From Bradyrhizobium guangdongense (lineage in GTDB: Bacteria > Pseudomonadota > Alphaproteobacteria > Rhizobiales > Xanthobacteraceae), in the NCBI RefSeq assembly GCF_004114975.1, contig NZ_CP030051.1, positions 1,612,001-1,676,000 of the forward strand: a stretch of 64,000 nucleotides of DNA, read 5' to 3'. A program made the translations under genes and the position numbers. Under the pieces are notes generated by a model. The model saw nothing but the letters and a program-made list of their open reading frames with translations. It ran no database searches and was not told the DNA's origin. This document shows, piece after piece, positions 16,173-26,165 of this stretch; the stretch's first letter is position 1; each line of letters starts with the position of its first letter.

Positions 16173-16265
16173 GGTTGGACGTTCCCTCTTTTTTCGTTGG
16201 CGAGGAACCTAGCCGGTTCGCATCAAAGGCGAAAGGCGGCAGCGCGCCGCGTCCGCAGCGCGGAA

Positions 16266-17201
16266 TTATTTCGCGGCGGAGCCCTGGCGCGAGGCGAAGA
16301 CGACGCCGGCGAGCACCAAGGCGTAGCCGATCAGGTGGAACGGTCGCAGCTGTTCACCCAGCAGCAGGATCGCCATCGCCGAGCCGAATACCGGCACCAG
16401 ATGGAAGAACGGCGCCGCACGGTTCGGCCCGATCAGCGCGACGCCACGGTTGAAGAAGAGGTAGGCGAGCGTGGAGGGGAAGATCAGGATGTAGCCGAGC
16501 GTCATCAGCGTCACGGCGTCGAACTGAATGACGTGGCCCTGCCAGGCCTCCCACACCGCCGTCGGCAGCAGCATCGTGGCGCCGCAGCAGGTGGTGAAGG
16601 ACAGGAACGACAGCTGGTGGATCTTCGGCCGGCGCGGGATGAAAGCGGAGTAGAGCCCGAAAGCCACCAGCGAAGACGCGAACATGATGTCGCCCCTGTT
16701 GAACGAGATGCCGGCCAGCGCCGCGAGGTCGCCGCGCAGGATGATGATCAGCACCCCGATCAGCGAGATCGCGATCCCGGCAAGCTGCGCGGGCGTCAGC
16801 CGCACGCCGAACAGCACCAGCGACCAGAGCGCCACGAACAGGGGGCCTGCGGACTGGATCAGCAGCGCGTTCAGCGCCTCCGTATATTGCATCGCCCAGT
16901 AGGAGATCGCGTTGTTGAAGGCAAAGCCGACCAGCGACAGGAACAGCATCAAAGGCAGGCTCTTGCGTAACGCCCGCCAGTCGCGCTTCAGATGCGGCCA
17001 GGAAAACGGCAGCAGGATCAGGAATACGCCGAACCAGCGGATCGTGGTCACCGTCAGAGGCGGCACATGTGCGCCGACATGGCGCGCGAGCACGATGTTG
17101 CCGGCCCAGAACAGCGAGCTGAGGCTCAGCAGCAGATAAGGCTGGTTGTTGAGCCAACTGGCGGGATTGGTGGCCGGTGGCGCAGGCGAAGCAATCGTCA
17201 T
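16266..17201 (-). CDS. EamA/DMT-superfamily transporter (paralogue 1)
   Basis: A 311-residue inner-membrane protein with ten predicted helices in two EamA repeats (from NNQPYLLLSLSSLFWAGN, and again around NRGDIMFASSLVAFGLYS). It exports or imports small metabolites such as amino acids; the substrate is unknown. The N-terminal half is clearly paralogous to the gene at 17693-18625 (shared NQPYLLLS and WAGN, RWF at the third segment). The ATG at 17201 is the first giving the family N-terminus. It is divergent from the DUF1330 gene, with a 16-bp dyad in the gap. Confidence 0.9.
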   Translation of the reverse strand: MTIASPAPPATNPASWLNNQPYLLLSLSSLFWAGNIVLARHVGAHVPPLTVTTIRWFGVFLILLPFSWPHLKRDWRALRKSLPLMLFLSLVGFAFNNAISYWAMQYTEALNALLIQSAGPLFVALWSLVLFGVRLTPAQLAGIAISLIGVLIIILRGDLAALAGISFNRGDIMFASSLVAFGLYSAFIPRRPKIHQLSFLSFTTCCGATMLLPTAVWEAWQGHVIQFDAVTLMTLGYILIFPSTLAYLFFNRGVALIGPNRAAPFFHLVPVFGSAMAILLLGEQLRPFHLIGYALVLAGVVFASRQGSAAK

Positions 17202-17235
17202 GGGCGTCGCGTGCGACCTTGCGCCGGATTGCCGT

Positions 17236-17251
17236 CGTGACACAAGTCACG
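17236..17251. promoter_or_regulatory. Candidate operator dyad between divergent genes
   Basis: CGTGAC-ACAA-GTCACG is a perfect 6-bp inverted repeat with a four-base spacer. It lies in the 93-base gap between the divergent EamA transporter (start 17201) and the DUF1330 gene (start 17295). The binding protein is unknown; a dimeric regulator is implied by the symmetry. Confidence 0.4.
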
Positions 17252-17294
17252 CCGCCGCAATGCTACAATGCAGGCACGACCAGAGGAGGTGCCA

Positions 17295-17696
17295 TTGGCG
17301 GTCAATATGTTGAACATTTGGGGTCTCGAAGCGCTCGATCAGCATGCGCCGGTGGTGATGCTGAACCTGATGCGTTTCCATGTGCGCTCGCGCGACGGTG
17401 ACGGCTCCGGCTGGGACGCCTATTTGCGCTACAGCGCGATCACCGTGCCCATGATCAAGGCGCGCGGCGGCACCCTGCTGTGGACCGGCGAGGCCAAGGC
17501 CATCGCGCTCGGCCCGCATGGCGGCAACGACTGGGATTTCGTCGCGCTGGTCTACTATCCCTCGGTCGCAGCGTTCCTCGACATGATGACGTCGGAGGCT
17601 TACGAGCGAGAGGCAGATCCGCATCGCGTCAACGGCTGTGCCGAGCATGTCATTATCGCGACCAGCGAGGCGTACAGCAAATTCAGGATGACCTAG
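17295..17696 (+). CDS. DUF1330-like protein (TTG start)
   Basis: A 133-residue protein with the dimeric alpha/beta-barrel pattern of DUF1330: APVVMLNLMRFH, YLRYSAITVPMIKARGGTLLWTGEA, then FVALVYYPSVAAFLDMMTSEAYE and HVIIATS. The function is unknown; related folds include small oxidoreductases and stress-response proteins. I chose the TTG at 17295 because AGAGGAGG ends five bases before it; the ATG at 17268 has no ribosome site. It sits between two paralogous transporters, and its stop shares the CTAG with the stop of the convergent one. Confidence 0.75.
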   Translation: MAVNMLNIWGLEALDQHAPVVMLNLMRFHVRSRDGDGSGWDAYLRYSAITVPMIKARGGTLLWTGEAKAIALGPHGGNDWDFVALVYYPSVAAFLDMMTSEAYEREADPHRVNGCAEHVIIATSEAYSKFRMT

Positions 17697-18625
17697 CTCG
17701 TCTGCTTCCTTGACGCCACGAACACGCCCGACAGCACCAGCGCGAAGCCGATGAAGTGGAAGGCCTGCGGGCGCTCGCCGAGGAAGGCCATCGCCATGAT
17801 CGAGCCGAACACCGGCACGACGTGGAAGAACGGCGCGGCGCGGTTGGCGCCGATCAGCCTGACGCCGCGGTTGAAGCAGAGATAGGCAAGCGTCGAGGGA
17901 AACACCGCGACATAGAACAACGTGAGCAGGTTCGGTCCGTCCAGCTTCATGACGGGGCGGGCCGATATCTCCCAGATCTCCAGCGGGATGAGGCAGGCCG
18001 CGCCGGCGCCGAAGGTGAAGGCGAGGAACGACAGGCCGTGGATCGGCGGGCGTTTCAAGGTCAGCACCGAGTAGAGCGCGAAGATGATCAGAGCGACGAT
18101 GAAGATCAGGTCGCCCTTGTTGAAGGCGATGTTCGACAGCGTGGTAACGTCGCCGTGCAAGAGGATGATCAGCACGCCGCACATCGAGAGCAGCACGCCG
18201 AAGGCCTGCGCCGCGGTGAGGCGGATGCCGAGGATGACCAGCGACCACAGCGCCACGACGAGGGGCGCGGCCGACTGCAGCAGCAGGGTGTTGAGCGCCT
18301 GGGTGTGCTCCAGTGCCCAATATTGCAAGGTGTTGAAGGCGCCGATGCCGGTGATCGACAGCACGATCATCAGGCCGAGCTTGTCGCGGATCGCCGGCCA
18401 GTCCTCCGCGAGATGCTTCCAGGCGAACGGCAGCACCAGCAGGAAGGCGAAGAACCAGCGCAGGAAGGAGAGCGTCACCGGCGGGATGTGGCCGGCGGCA
18501 AGCCGCCCGACGATCGCATTGCCGGCCCAGCACAGCGCGGTGATGCTGAGCAGGAGGTATGGCTGGTTGGCAATCCAGTGGTGGCCGGATGTTTCGGCGT
18601 TCGTGGTCTGGCCGGTGGCGGACAT
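17693..18625 (-). CDS. EamA/DMT-superfamily transporter (paralogue 2)
   Basis: A 310-residue transporter with ten predicted helices and two EamA repeats. Its first half parallels the neighbour at 16266-17201 (ANQPYLLLSITALCWAGN and LRWFFAFLLVLPFAWKHL), so the pair arose by duplication around, or followed by insertion of, the DUF1330 gene. The substrate is unknown. Its stop codon overlaps the convergent DUF1330 stop in CTAG, so the two transcripts must overlap. Confidence 0.9.
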   Translation of the reverse strand: MSATGQTTNAETSGHHWIANQPYLLLSITALCWAGNAIVGRLAAGHIPPVTLSFLRWFFAFLLVLPFAWKHLAEDWPAIRDKLGLMIVLSITGIGAFNTLQYWALEHTQALNTLLLQSAAPLVVALWSLVILGIRLTAAQAFGVLLSMCGVLIILLHGDVTTLSNIAFNKGDLIFIVALIIFALYSVLTLKRPPIHGLSFLAFTFGAGAACLIPLEIWEISARPVMKLDGPNLLTLFYVAVFPSTLAYLCFNRGVRLIGANRAAPFFHVVPVFGSIMAMAFLGERPQAFHFIGFALVLSGVFVASRKQTS

Positions 18626-18779
18626 TGTGATTGTTGTGGCCCCGCGTCATGCGCCGAGCCTCGGCCCGGCGGATGTCCAGGCCGTCCCATGGCCCGGCAC
18701 GGTCCAAAGACACGGAAATCGGCTTGATATCAATGGGGCGGTGTGCATCGCCTCCATGCGTTGGGCGAGCCGGGGAACT

Positions 18780-21278
18780 TCAACTCCTCCGCCCCGCGCG
18801 GATCGCGAACGGCTTCAATAGCTCGGCGCAGCCGAGATAGACGACGACGAGAACCGCGATACCGGCCGTCATGATCGGCGGCGGTGCGACGAAGCCGAAC
18901 CAGGCTCCGAGCGGCGTGAACGGCAGGACCATCGCGACGAGCAGCGCGACCAGCGAGGAGGCCGCGAGCGCGGGATCCGGCCAGTTGCGCCATGGCCGCC
19001 CGTTGGTGCGGATGACGAAGATGACCAGGATCTGCGTCGCCATCGATTCGACGAACCAGGCGGTGCGGAATTCGTCCGGCGAAGCCTGGAACAGGTACAG
19101 CAGCGCGCCGAAGGTCAGAAAGTCAAACAGCGACGACAGCGGTCCCATGATTGCGGCGAAGCGGACCAGTCGCGACATGCTCCACACCTGCGGCTGCGCG
19201 GTCGCCTCGGCCGAGACGCGGTCGAACGGAATGCCGAGCTCGGAGAGATCGTAGAGCAGATTGTTGAGCAGGATCTGCGTCGGCAGCATCGGCAGGAACG
19301 GCAGCGCGATCGAGGCGGCCGCCATCGACAGCATGTTGCCGAAGTTCGAGCTCGCGCCCATGCGGACATATTTGAGGATGTTGGCGAAGGTCCGCCGTCC
19401 TTCCTCGACACCGTCGGCGACGACCTCGAGATCCGATGCGAGCAGGATCATGTTTGCGGCGGCTTGTGCCACGCCCGTTGCGCCGTCGACCGACAGGCCG
19501 ACATCGGCGACCTTCAGGGCCGGCGCGTCGTTGATGCCGTCGCCGAGGAAGCCGACCACGTCCTTGCCCGCCTGCAGCGCCTTGACGATGCGCGACTTCT
19601 GGTCCGGCGCAAGCCGGCCGAACGCATCGGTGGAGCGCACCTGCACGATGAGGGCCTCGTCGCTCAGCTCGGCAATCTCGGCCCCCGACAGCACCCGTTC
19701 GGCATTGAGGCCGACCAGGCCGGCGAGCCGCTTCACCACCACGGGATCGTCACCCGACAGGATCTTGAGGCTGATGCCGCTCGCCGCGAGGCGGGCGATT
19801 GCAGCAGCGGCCGTCGGCTTGGGCGGATCGGCGAAGGCGCAAAAGCCTTCGAAGACCAGGTCGGTCTCGTCCTCCGTTTCGACGTTGCGCAGCGCGCCGT
19901 TCCAGGGCCGGGAAGCGACGGCCACTGCGCGCAGGCCCGCGGTCGCGAGCTCATGCACGCGGGCCATCGCCGCCTGGCGCGCCTGCTCGTCCAGCGCGCA
20001 CAATGCGAGCACGGCCTCCGGCGCGCCTTTCACGATCAGGAGCTCGCCTTCGGGACCCGTCGCGAGCACCGATCCCAACCGGCGCGAGAAGTCGAAGGCC
20101 TGCCGTCCGGCCAGCGTCCAGCCCTGGGCGGCGTCCGGTCGGCCGGCGACGAGCGCGGCATCGAGCGCGCCGCGGTCGCCGCCGAGCGATGCCGCGATGG
20201 CGCCGAGCTGTGCGGCGCGGACCTCGTCCTTGCCCGCGGCATCGAGGCTTCTTGCAAGCGTGATCTCGGCCGAGGTCAGCGTGCCCGTCTTGTCCGTGCA
20301 CAGCACGGTCATGGCGCCGAGGTCGTGGATCGCGGCGAGCCGCTTCACGATCACCTTGCGCCCGGCCATACGCAGCGCGCCGCGCGACAACGTCACCGTG
20401 GTGATCATCGGCAGCAGCTCCGGCGTCAGCCCGACCGCGAGGGCGACGGCAAACAGCAGCGAATCGAGCACCGGGCGGCCGAACACGACGCGGATGGTGA
20501 GCACGACCAGCACCAGCGCCAGCGTGGCGCGCGCGATCACGAGGCCGAATTCGCGCAAGTCGCGTTCGAAGGGCGAGGGCGCCTGGGTTTCGGCGAGCGC
20601 CGAGGCCGCCGCTCCGAACACCGTGTCGCGACCGGTCCGGACCACGAGTGCGATTGCTTCGCCGGTCTGCGCCACGGCCCCGCGGAACAATGCATTCGAT
20701 GTGTCGTCGGGCCCGCTGGCGGTGCCGGCCTGCTTCTGCACGGGATAGGGTTCGCCGGTGAGCGCGGCTTCGCCCGCGGTGAAGGCCGTAGCTTCCAGGA
20801 TCAGCGCGTCGGCGGGAATGATGTCACCGGCGCGGACGCGCAGGATGTCGCCGGGCACGACCTGATCCACCTCGACCTCGCGAAAGCCGCCGTCGCGCTT
20901 GACCTCGGCCTTGAGTGCGACGGAGCGGCGCAGGATCTCGGCGGCACGTACCGCATGGCCCTCCTGGACGGTGTCGAGCCCGATCGAGAGCGCGAGAATC
21001 AGCACGATGATGAGGCCGCCGATCTCATCGCCGGTCAGCATCGAGATGATGCCGGCCACCAGCAGGATCAGGGACAGCGGCTCGAGCAGCCGGCGCAGGA
21101 TGGCGCGCGCGGCGCCCTCGATGCGCGGGGGCGCATCGCTGTTCCGCCCGAAACGGTCGAGCCGTCCGGCTGCCTCGGCCGAGGTCAGGCCCGTGAGCCC
21201 GCAGCCGAGGCGAGCGGAGAGGTCGAGAGGGGACAGACGCCAGAAATGGGTGTCAGGACGGCTTGGATTTTCCAGCAA
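18780..21278 (-). CDS. mgtA: Magnesium-importing P-type ATPase (MgtA-like)
   Basis: An 832-residue P3B-type ATPase. The phosphorylation site DKTGTLT has Asp329; TGEPYPVQK marks the actuator region and GDGINDAPALKVADVG the hinge. The last third has the extra helices of MgtA/MgtB (SELGIPFDRVS, then PNFGAL-like FLTFGALLYLFQASPDEFRTAWFVES). Such pumps import Mg2+. No in-frame ATG exists near the N-terminus. The TTG at 21278 is preceded by GGGAG six bases upstream, while the ATG at 21282 is out of frame. No mgtC neighbour or obvious Mg2+ leader was seen, so the substrate is by family only. Confidence 0.88.
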   Translation of the reverse strand: MLENPSRPDTHFWRLSPLDLSARLGCGLTGLTSAEAAGRLDRFGRNSDAPPRIEGAARAILRRLLEPLSLILLVAGIISMLTGDEIGGLIIVLILALSIGLDTVQEGHAVRAAEILRRSVALKAEVKRDGGFREVEVDQVVPGDILRVRAGDIIPADALILEATAFTAGEAALTGEPYPVQKQAGTASGPDDTSNALFRGAVAQTGEAIALVVRTGRDTVFGAAASALAETQAPSPFERDLREFGLVIARATLALVLVVLTIRVVFGRPVLDSLLFAVALAVGLTPELLPMITTVTLSRGALRMAGRKVIVKRLAAIHDLGAMTVLCTDKTGTLTSAEITLARSLDAAGKDEVRAAQLGAIAASLGGDRGALDAALVAGRPDAAQGWTLAGRQAFDFSRRLGSVLATGPEGELLIVKGAPEAVLALCALDEQARQAAMARVHELATAGLRAVAVASRPWNGALRNVETEDETDLVFEGFCAFADPPKPTAAAAIARLAASGISLKILSGDDPVVVKRLAGLVGLNAERVLSGAEIAELSDEALIVQVRSTDAFGRLAPDQKSRIVKALQAGKDVVGFLGDGINDAPALKVADVGLSVDGATGVAQAAANMILLASDLEVVADGVEEGRRTFANILKYVRMGASSNFGNMLSMAAASIALPFLPMLPTQILLNNLLYDLSELGIPFDRVSAEATAQPQVWSMSRLVRFAAIMGPLSSLFDFLTFGALLYLFQASPDEFRTAWFVESMATQILVIFVIRTNGRPWRNWPDPALAASSLVALLVAMVLPFTPLGAWFGFVAPPPIMTAGIAVLVVVYLGCAELLKPFAIRAGRRS

Positions 21279-21468
21279 ACATTGCTCCCGCTATCAGGGC
21301 CTCTCATGGCGGCAGATGCATCTAAATTCGGCGTAACCTCTTGACCTAGAACAATCTCGATTTTCGACGGCACGGTAGCGTCGCGGCCAATCAGTCGAGT
21401 TGCGCCGACCCCTTTGGGCCAAGATCCGGATTCAGCGGCCGGCGCGGCGCGCGTTGCGGGACGATGTC

Positions 21469-22737
21469 ATGGCCGAACAAGCTATCGTCCTGACACAGCA
21501 CAGGCGATGGTTTTCCGTCTCCGCGTTGTGGTCGGGATTTCTCAGTCACAAATGGTTCATCCTTGCGGTGACGGCGCTGCTCGGCCTCGGCGCCTGGCAG
21601 GGCGCGCGGGTGCTGCTCGGGCCCGCTATCGTGGTGGACCAGGTCAAGCTCGGTCGCCTCGTCGAGACGGTCGTGGCCAGTGGCCATGTCGAAACGCCAT
21701 ATCGTGTCGAGATTGGCAGCCAGATCACCGGCACGGTAGAGGACGTGCTGGTCCAGCAAGGCGAAAAGGTCACCAAGGGCCAGCCTCTGATCGCGCTGGA
21801 GTCCCGCGAGCTGAGGGCGACCATGGTGCAGGCGCAGGGCGCGGTGGCGCAGGCGGAAGCCCGCATCAAGCAGCTCGAGGAGCTCACCCTGCCATCTGCC
21901 AAGGAGGCACTGACCCAGGCGCAGGCGACACTGCTCAACGCCCAGCAGACCTACGACCGCACCGCCCAGCTCGAACACAACGGCTACGCGACGCGGGCCG
22001 CGCTCGACGATGCCCAGAAGACTCTCGACGTCGCGCGCGCCGCGACGCGTTCGGCACAATTCCAGGTCTATACGGCGAGCCCCGGCGGCAGCGACTACGT
22101 GATGGCGCAGACCCAGGCCAACCAGGCGCGCGCCAATCTCGACACCGCGGAGTCGCGGCTCGGCTATGCGACGATCGTGGCCCCCCGCGACGGCGTCCTG
22201 ATCTCGCGCAGTGTCGAGCGCGGCACGGTGGTGCAGCCCGGCAAGACCTTGCTGGTGCTGGCGCCAACCGGCGACGTGCAGCTCGTGTTGCAGATCGACG
22301 AGCGCAATCTCGGCAAGATCTCGCTCGGGCAGAAGGCGCTTGCGTCTGCCGACGCCTATCCGGACCGGCGTTTCCCGGCCACGATCACCTATATCAATCC
22401 CGGCATCGATATTTCGCGCGCCTCCGTCGAGGTCAAGCTGACCGTCGCCGATCCGCCGGATTATCTGCGCCAGGACATGACCGTCTCGGTCGATGTCGAG
22501 GTCGCCGCACGCGACAATGCGCTGATCCTGCCGCTGCGTTCGGTGCACGACGTCCTGTCGGGAAACGCCTGGGTGCTCGGTATCAAGGATGGTCGCGCCA
22601 GTCAGCGGCCGGTGAAGATCGGGCTGCACGGCAACAGCCAGGTCGAGATCATCGATGGACTTGCCGCCGGAGACGTCGCGATCCCGCAGAGTTCCGGCGT
22701 CCTGACCGGACAGCGCGTGCGGCCCGTGCTGCAATGA
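21469..22737 (+). CDS. ABC exporter periplasmic adaptor (HlyD/MacA/DevB-like)
   Basis: A 422-residue membrane fusion protein: one N-terminal helix (about 23-45, HKWFILAVTALLGLGAWQG), a biotinyl-lipoyl half (VETPYRVEIGSQITGTVEDVLVQQGEKV), a long coiled-coil hairpin (about 115-200, AQAEARIKQLEEL), the second lipoyl half with LGYATIVAPRDGVLISRSVERGT, and beta-barrel domains. It bridges an inner-membrane ABC exporter to an outer-membrane channel. The ATG at 21469 follows GGGA and gives a normal N-terminus. Its stop overlaps the start of the permease gene (ATGA). No TolC gene is adjacent. Confidence 0.92.
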   Translation: MAEQAIVLTQHRRWFSVSALWSGFLSHKWFILAVTALLGLGAWQGARVLLGPAIVVDQVKLGRLVETVVASGHVETPYRVEIGSQITGTVEDVLVQQGEKVTKGQPLIALESRELRATMVQAQGAVAQAEARIKQLEELTLPSAKEALTQAQATLLNAQQTYDRTAQLEHNGYATRAALDDAQKTLDVARAATRSAQFQVYTASPGGSDYVMAQTQANQARANLDTAESRLGYATIVAPRDGVLISRSVERGTVVQPGKTLLVLAPTGDVQLVLQIDERNLGKISLGQKALASADAYPDRRFPATITYINPGIDISRASVEVKLTVADPPDYLRQDMTVSVDVEVAARDNALILPLRSVHDVLSGNAWVLGIKDGRASQRPVKIGLHGNSQVEIIDGLAAGDVAIPQSSGVLTGQRVRPVLQ

Positions 22738-23960
22738 ACCGCTGGCTGCCGATCGAATGGGCGATGGCCGTGCGCTTCCTGCGCGAAGGCCGGCTGCAGA
22801 CCATCTTCATCATCGGCGGCATCTCGATCGGCGTCGGCGTCATCGTCTTCATGTCGGCGATGCTCGCCGGGCTCCAGGCGAATTTCATCAAGCGCGTCTT
22901 GACCTCGCAGCCGCAGATCCAGTTGCTCTCGCCGGATCAGATCGCGCGCCCGCTGCGCAATGCCAAAGGCGAGATCGAGGACGCGGTGGTGCAGCGTCCG
23001 AGCCAGCGGGTGATCTCGATCGATCAATGGCCGAAGATCAGGACGCAGATGCAGGCGATGCCCGAGGTCGTCACGGTATCGCCGACGATCCTGGGCTCGG
23101 TGCTCGCGGTGCGCGGCGATGCCAGCCGCTCGGTGAACCTGTCGGGTGTCGAGCCGGACTCCTACTTCAAGATCGTGAAGGTGCCGGACTACATCGTCGC
23201 CGGCGAACCTCGCCTCACCAGCGAAGACATCATCATCGGCACCGAGCTTGCGAAGGATCTCGGAGCCACCGTCGGCGACAAGCTCAACATTCGCGCCGCG
23301 TCCGGCGCAACGCGCGTGCTCACGATCTCGGGCATCGTCGATCTCGGCAACAAGAGCGTCAACCAGCGCGTCTGCTACGCCGCGCTCCGCACCGCGCAGT
23401 CGCTGCTCGGCATGATCGGCGGCATCACCACGATCGACATCACGGTTACCGATATCTATGCGGCCGAGGAGATCGCCCAGCGCATCCAGGCCGCCAACGT
23501 CGTCGAGGCCGACAGCTGGATCAGGACCAATGCGCAGTTCTTCACGGCGGTGCAGGCCCAGCAGAACACCAACACCCTGATCCGCCTGTTCGTCGGACTC
23601 TCCGTGGCGTTCGGCATCGCGGCGGTGCTGATCGTCTCGGTGATCCAGCGCTCCAAGGACATCGGCATCCTGCGTGCGATGGGAACGTCGCGAGCTCAGA
23701 TACTGCGCGTCTTTCTGGTCCAGGGCGGCCTGCTCGGCTTCGTCGGCTCGCTGGTCGGCGCAGCCATGGGCGCATTTGCACTGGTCTATTGGCATTCGGT
23801 GGCCCGCCAGGCCGACGGCACCGAATTGTTTCCGCTGATCCTGGAGCGATCCCTGTTCATCTATACGGCACTGCTTGCCACCGGCACCGGCATCCTGGCC
23901 GCGATGGCGCCGGCGATCCGGGCGGCCAAACTCGATCCAGTGGTGGCGATCCGTGGCTGA
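22734..23960 (+). CDS. ABC exporter permease (FtsX/MacB/DevC-like)
   Basis: A 408-residue permease with the MacB-type layout: TM1 (about 15-40, [20 protein letters not shown]), a large periplasmic MacB-PCD-like domain (about 45-270), then three helices from about 285 including [30 protein letters not shown], the FtsX coupling segment. It starts with ATGA overlap on the adaptor gene, and the ATPase gene begins within its last codons. The three form a tripartite efflux system of unknown cargo. Confidence 0.92.
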   Translation: MNRWLPIEWAMAVRFLREGRLQTIFIIGGISIGVGVIVFMSAMLAGLQANFIKRVLTSQPQIQLLSPDQIARPLRNAKGEIEDAVVQRPSQRVISIDQWPKIRTQMQAMPEVVTVSPTILGSVLAVRGDASRSVNLSGVEPDSYFKIVKVPDYIVAGEPRLTSEDIIIGTELAKDLGATVGDKLNIRAASGATRVLTISGIVDLGNKSVNQRVCYAALRTAQSLLGMIGGITTIDITVTDIYAAEEIAQRIQAANVVEADSWIRTNAQFFTAVQAQQNTNTLIRLFVGLSVAFGIAAVLIVSVIQRSKDIGILRAMGTSRAQILRVFLVQGGLLGFVGSLVGAAMGAFALVYWHSVARQADGTELFPLILERSLFIYTALLATGTGILAAMAPAIRAAKLDPVVAIRG

Positions 23961-24636
23961 TGCGATCCTGAAGCTCGAACGGGTGTGCAAGGCATATAAT
24001 GTCGGCTTGCCGACCGAGACCGAAGTGCTGCACGACGTCGATCTCGAGCTCGACCATGGCGAGTTTCTCGCCTTGATCGGTCCATCGGGCTCCGGCAAGA
24101 GCACGCTGCTCAACATCGTGGGCCTGCTCGATCGTCCGACCTCCGGCCGGCTGTCGATCAAGGGCCACGACACCGCTTCGCTGGGCGACGCCGAAATCAC
24201 CCGCCTGCGCGGCCATACCATCGGCTTCGTGTTCCAGTATCACCTCCTGATCTCGGCTTTCACGGCCCGTGAGAACGTCATGATGCCGATGCTGGTCGAT
24301 CGCGGCTTTGCGAGCGCGGAGATCGAGGCGCGGGCCGACCGCTTGCTGGCGCAGGTGGGCCTCGAGAAATTCGCCGGCAATCTCGCCAACAACATGTCGG
24401 GCGGCCAGCAGCAGCGGGTGGCGGTGGCGCGCGCGCTCGCGATGGGGCCGGACCTCGTGCTGGCGGACGAGCCGACCGGCAATCTCGACACCAGATCGGC
24501 CGATGCCGTGTTCGAGCTGATGCGCCAGGTCAATCGCGACAGCGGAACGAGCTTCCTGCTCGTCACCCACAATATGGACCTGGCGCAGCGCTGTGACCGC
24601 ATCATCGAAGTGATCGACGGCCGCATCCGCGCCTAA
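23953..24636 (+). CDS. ABC exporter ATP-binding protein (LolD/MacB-NBD-like, GTG start)
   Basis: A 227-residue ATPase: Walker [10 protein letters not shown]-loop FVFQYHLL, signature [15 protein letters not shown], Walker [13 protein letters not shown], and His in [10 protein letters not shown]. It powers the adjacent permease. The reading overlaps the permease stop by eight bases and the GTG ([13 protein letters not shown]) is the only start giving the standard N-terminus, so translation is coupled. The Q-loop region contains Tyr-His where Phe-Asn is common, a minor variation. Confidence 0.92.
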   Translation: MADAILKLERVCKAYNVGLPTETEVLHDVDLELDHGEFLALIGPSGSGKSTLLNIVGLLDRPTSGRLSIKGHDTASLGDAEITRLRGHTIGFVFQYHLLISAFTARENVMMPMLVDRGFASAEIEARADRLLAQVGLEKFAGNLANNMSGGQQQRVAVARALAMGPDLVLADEPTGNLDTRSADAVFELMRQVNRDSGTSFLLVTHNMDLAQRCDRIIEVIDGRIRA

Positions 24637-24707
24637 CGTCGTAGACGCCGGCCCCGCAGGACGGATTTTTAGGGGATATCAAGGGCTTGGATCGCGTATT
24701 GGGCCCG

Positions 24708-24741
24708 AAAAAAGCCCCGTTCTTGCTTGCCTAGAGGGGCT
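24708..24741 (-). terminator. Minus-strand-oriented terminator upstream of purA
   Basis: On the - strand AGCCCC...GGGGCT is followed by a run of six T (24708-24713 on + are A). It is a Rho-independent-like hairpin that would stop leftward transcription, yet no leftward gene precedes it: purA and the exporter both read rightward. It may end an antisense or small RNA begun inside purA or its leader. Confidence 0.5.
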
Positions 24742-24811
24742 GCATCCTTTATCCGGTTGGCTGCCTCGCGTGCGAGCGGCCTTGGGCTGTGGATTGGCTG
24801 GGCGCATCTAA

Positions 24812-26128
<1,317 letters not shown>

Positions 26129-26165
26129 CGATCTCTTACCAGGACGCGGGTATAGTTGAGTAGAA

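Noticed and set aside
16197..16970. Long plus-strand frame opposite the first EamA transporter
   Set aside because: Gln/Arg/Glu-rich shadow with no motif; the minus strand shows ten transmembrane helices.
19464..21344. A 626-codon frame antisense to the P-type ATPase gene
   Set aside because: Same reasons; the minus strand encodes an intact P-type ATPase with every motif.
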